Below, in pieces: positions 7,001-7,155 of a DNA stretch of 7,155 bases. Source of the stretch: an uncultured Porphyromonadaceae bacterium (GTDB lineage: Bacteria; Bacteroidota; Bacteroidia; Bacteroidales; Muribaculaceae); assembly GCA_900546835.1 (NCBI GenBank), contig UREH01000119.1, forward strand, positions 1-7,155, in the 5' to 3' direction. The notes under the pieces were generated by a model that was not told where the DNA came from, ran no database searches, and saw only the letters and a program-made list of their open reading frames with translations. Each line of letters opens with the position of its first letter. Positions within the stretch are counted from its first letter, which is position 1. The position numbers and the translations under genes are program-made.

Positions 7001-7114
7001 TGGTTGGAGATTATGTCGGTAATACGGCCATCGGCCATGCGCACTACCCGGTCGCAATTAGAGGCCAGATGCTCGTCGTGAGTGACGATAACGAATGTCT
7101 GCCCCATATCGCGG
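6997..7114 (-). CDS. lolD: LolD-like ABC transporter ATP-binding protein, C-terminal end only
   Basis: Only the last 38 residues are present; the gene enters from the right edge and is cut by adapter sequence at 7115. The readable part begins RDMGQTFVIVTHDEHLAS and continues through CDRVVRMADGRI. This contains the switch histidine (VTHD) and the terminal VxxMxDGxI pattern of LolD/MacB-type ATPases, which power lipoprotein release from the inner membrane (LolCDE) or related export. Walker A, the signature motif and Walker B lie outside the window. The stop overlaps the start of the lipoprotein gene by four bases, which implies one operon with translational coupling. LolD itself is the best guess, but a MacB-type export ATPase is possible. 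Confidence 0.85.
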
Positions 7115-7155
7115 CTGTCTCTTATACACATCTCCGAGCCCACGAGACACTGAGC
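7115..7155. other. Illumina Nextera adapter sequence (not genomic)
   Basis: Bases 7115-7133 are CTGTCTCTTATACACATCT, the Nextera transposase mosaic end. Bases 7134-7148 (CCGAGCCCACGAGAC) are the rest of the i7-side adapter. The last seven bases, ACTGAGC, sit where the i7 index begins. The LolD-like reading frame becomes meaningless at exactly this point. This is read-through adapter left at a contig end, so annotation should stop at 7114. Confidence 0.97.

Overview
The window looks like a chromosomal segment from a member of the Bacteroidota, most likely a Bacteroidales gut commensal. The evidence is a Bacteroidota-type promoter (TTTG, 19 bases, TAACTTTG) in front of a tRNA gene, protein starts without Shine-Dalgarno sequences, and at the right edge a LolD-type ABC ATPase overlapping a lipoprotein gene that resembles the NigD-like family. 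No species call is possible from this sequence alone.

Layout, left to right. Positions 1-22 hold two copies of an 11-base repeat at the window edge. Positions 45-176 hold a promoter and a complete tRNA-Leu(CAG), followed by a hairpin terminator. Positions 347-5258 form a tight same-strand cluster of three genes: a D12-class (Dam/DpnM-like) DNA adenine methyltransferase broken by a one-base deletion, a 776-residue protein that joins a PD-(D/E)XK nuclease-like domain to a DGQHR (DndB-like) domain, and a 545-residue superfamily 2 DEAH helicase. The gaps between these genes are only 3 and 5 bases, so they very probably share one transcript. A RimJ/RimL-type GNAT acetyltransferase follows on the same strand (5394-5912). 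Next come about 370 bases with no convincing gene. The right end (6281-7114) is visibly richer in G+C and is coded on the minus strand: the C-terminal end of a LolD-like ATPase gene overlaps the start of a lipoprotein gene by 4 bases.

The three-gene cluster reads as a restriction-modification-like or anti-phage module placed next to a tRNA gene. The methyltransferase would mark self DNA, the helicase would translocate on or remodel DNA, and the nuclease/DGQHR protein would be the sensor and cutter. It contains none of the Dnd, Ssp or Dpd modification genes that DGQHR proteins usually accompany, so I cannot assign it to a named system. The broken methyltransferase is the key puzzle: it may be a sequencing or assembly error, or a real loss beside an intact nuclease gene.

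The last 41 bases (7115-7155) are not genomic. They match the Illumina Nextera transposase adapter followed by the start of an index, so the true sequence ends at 7114.
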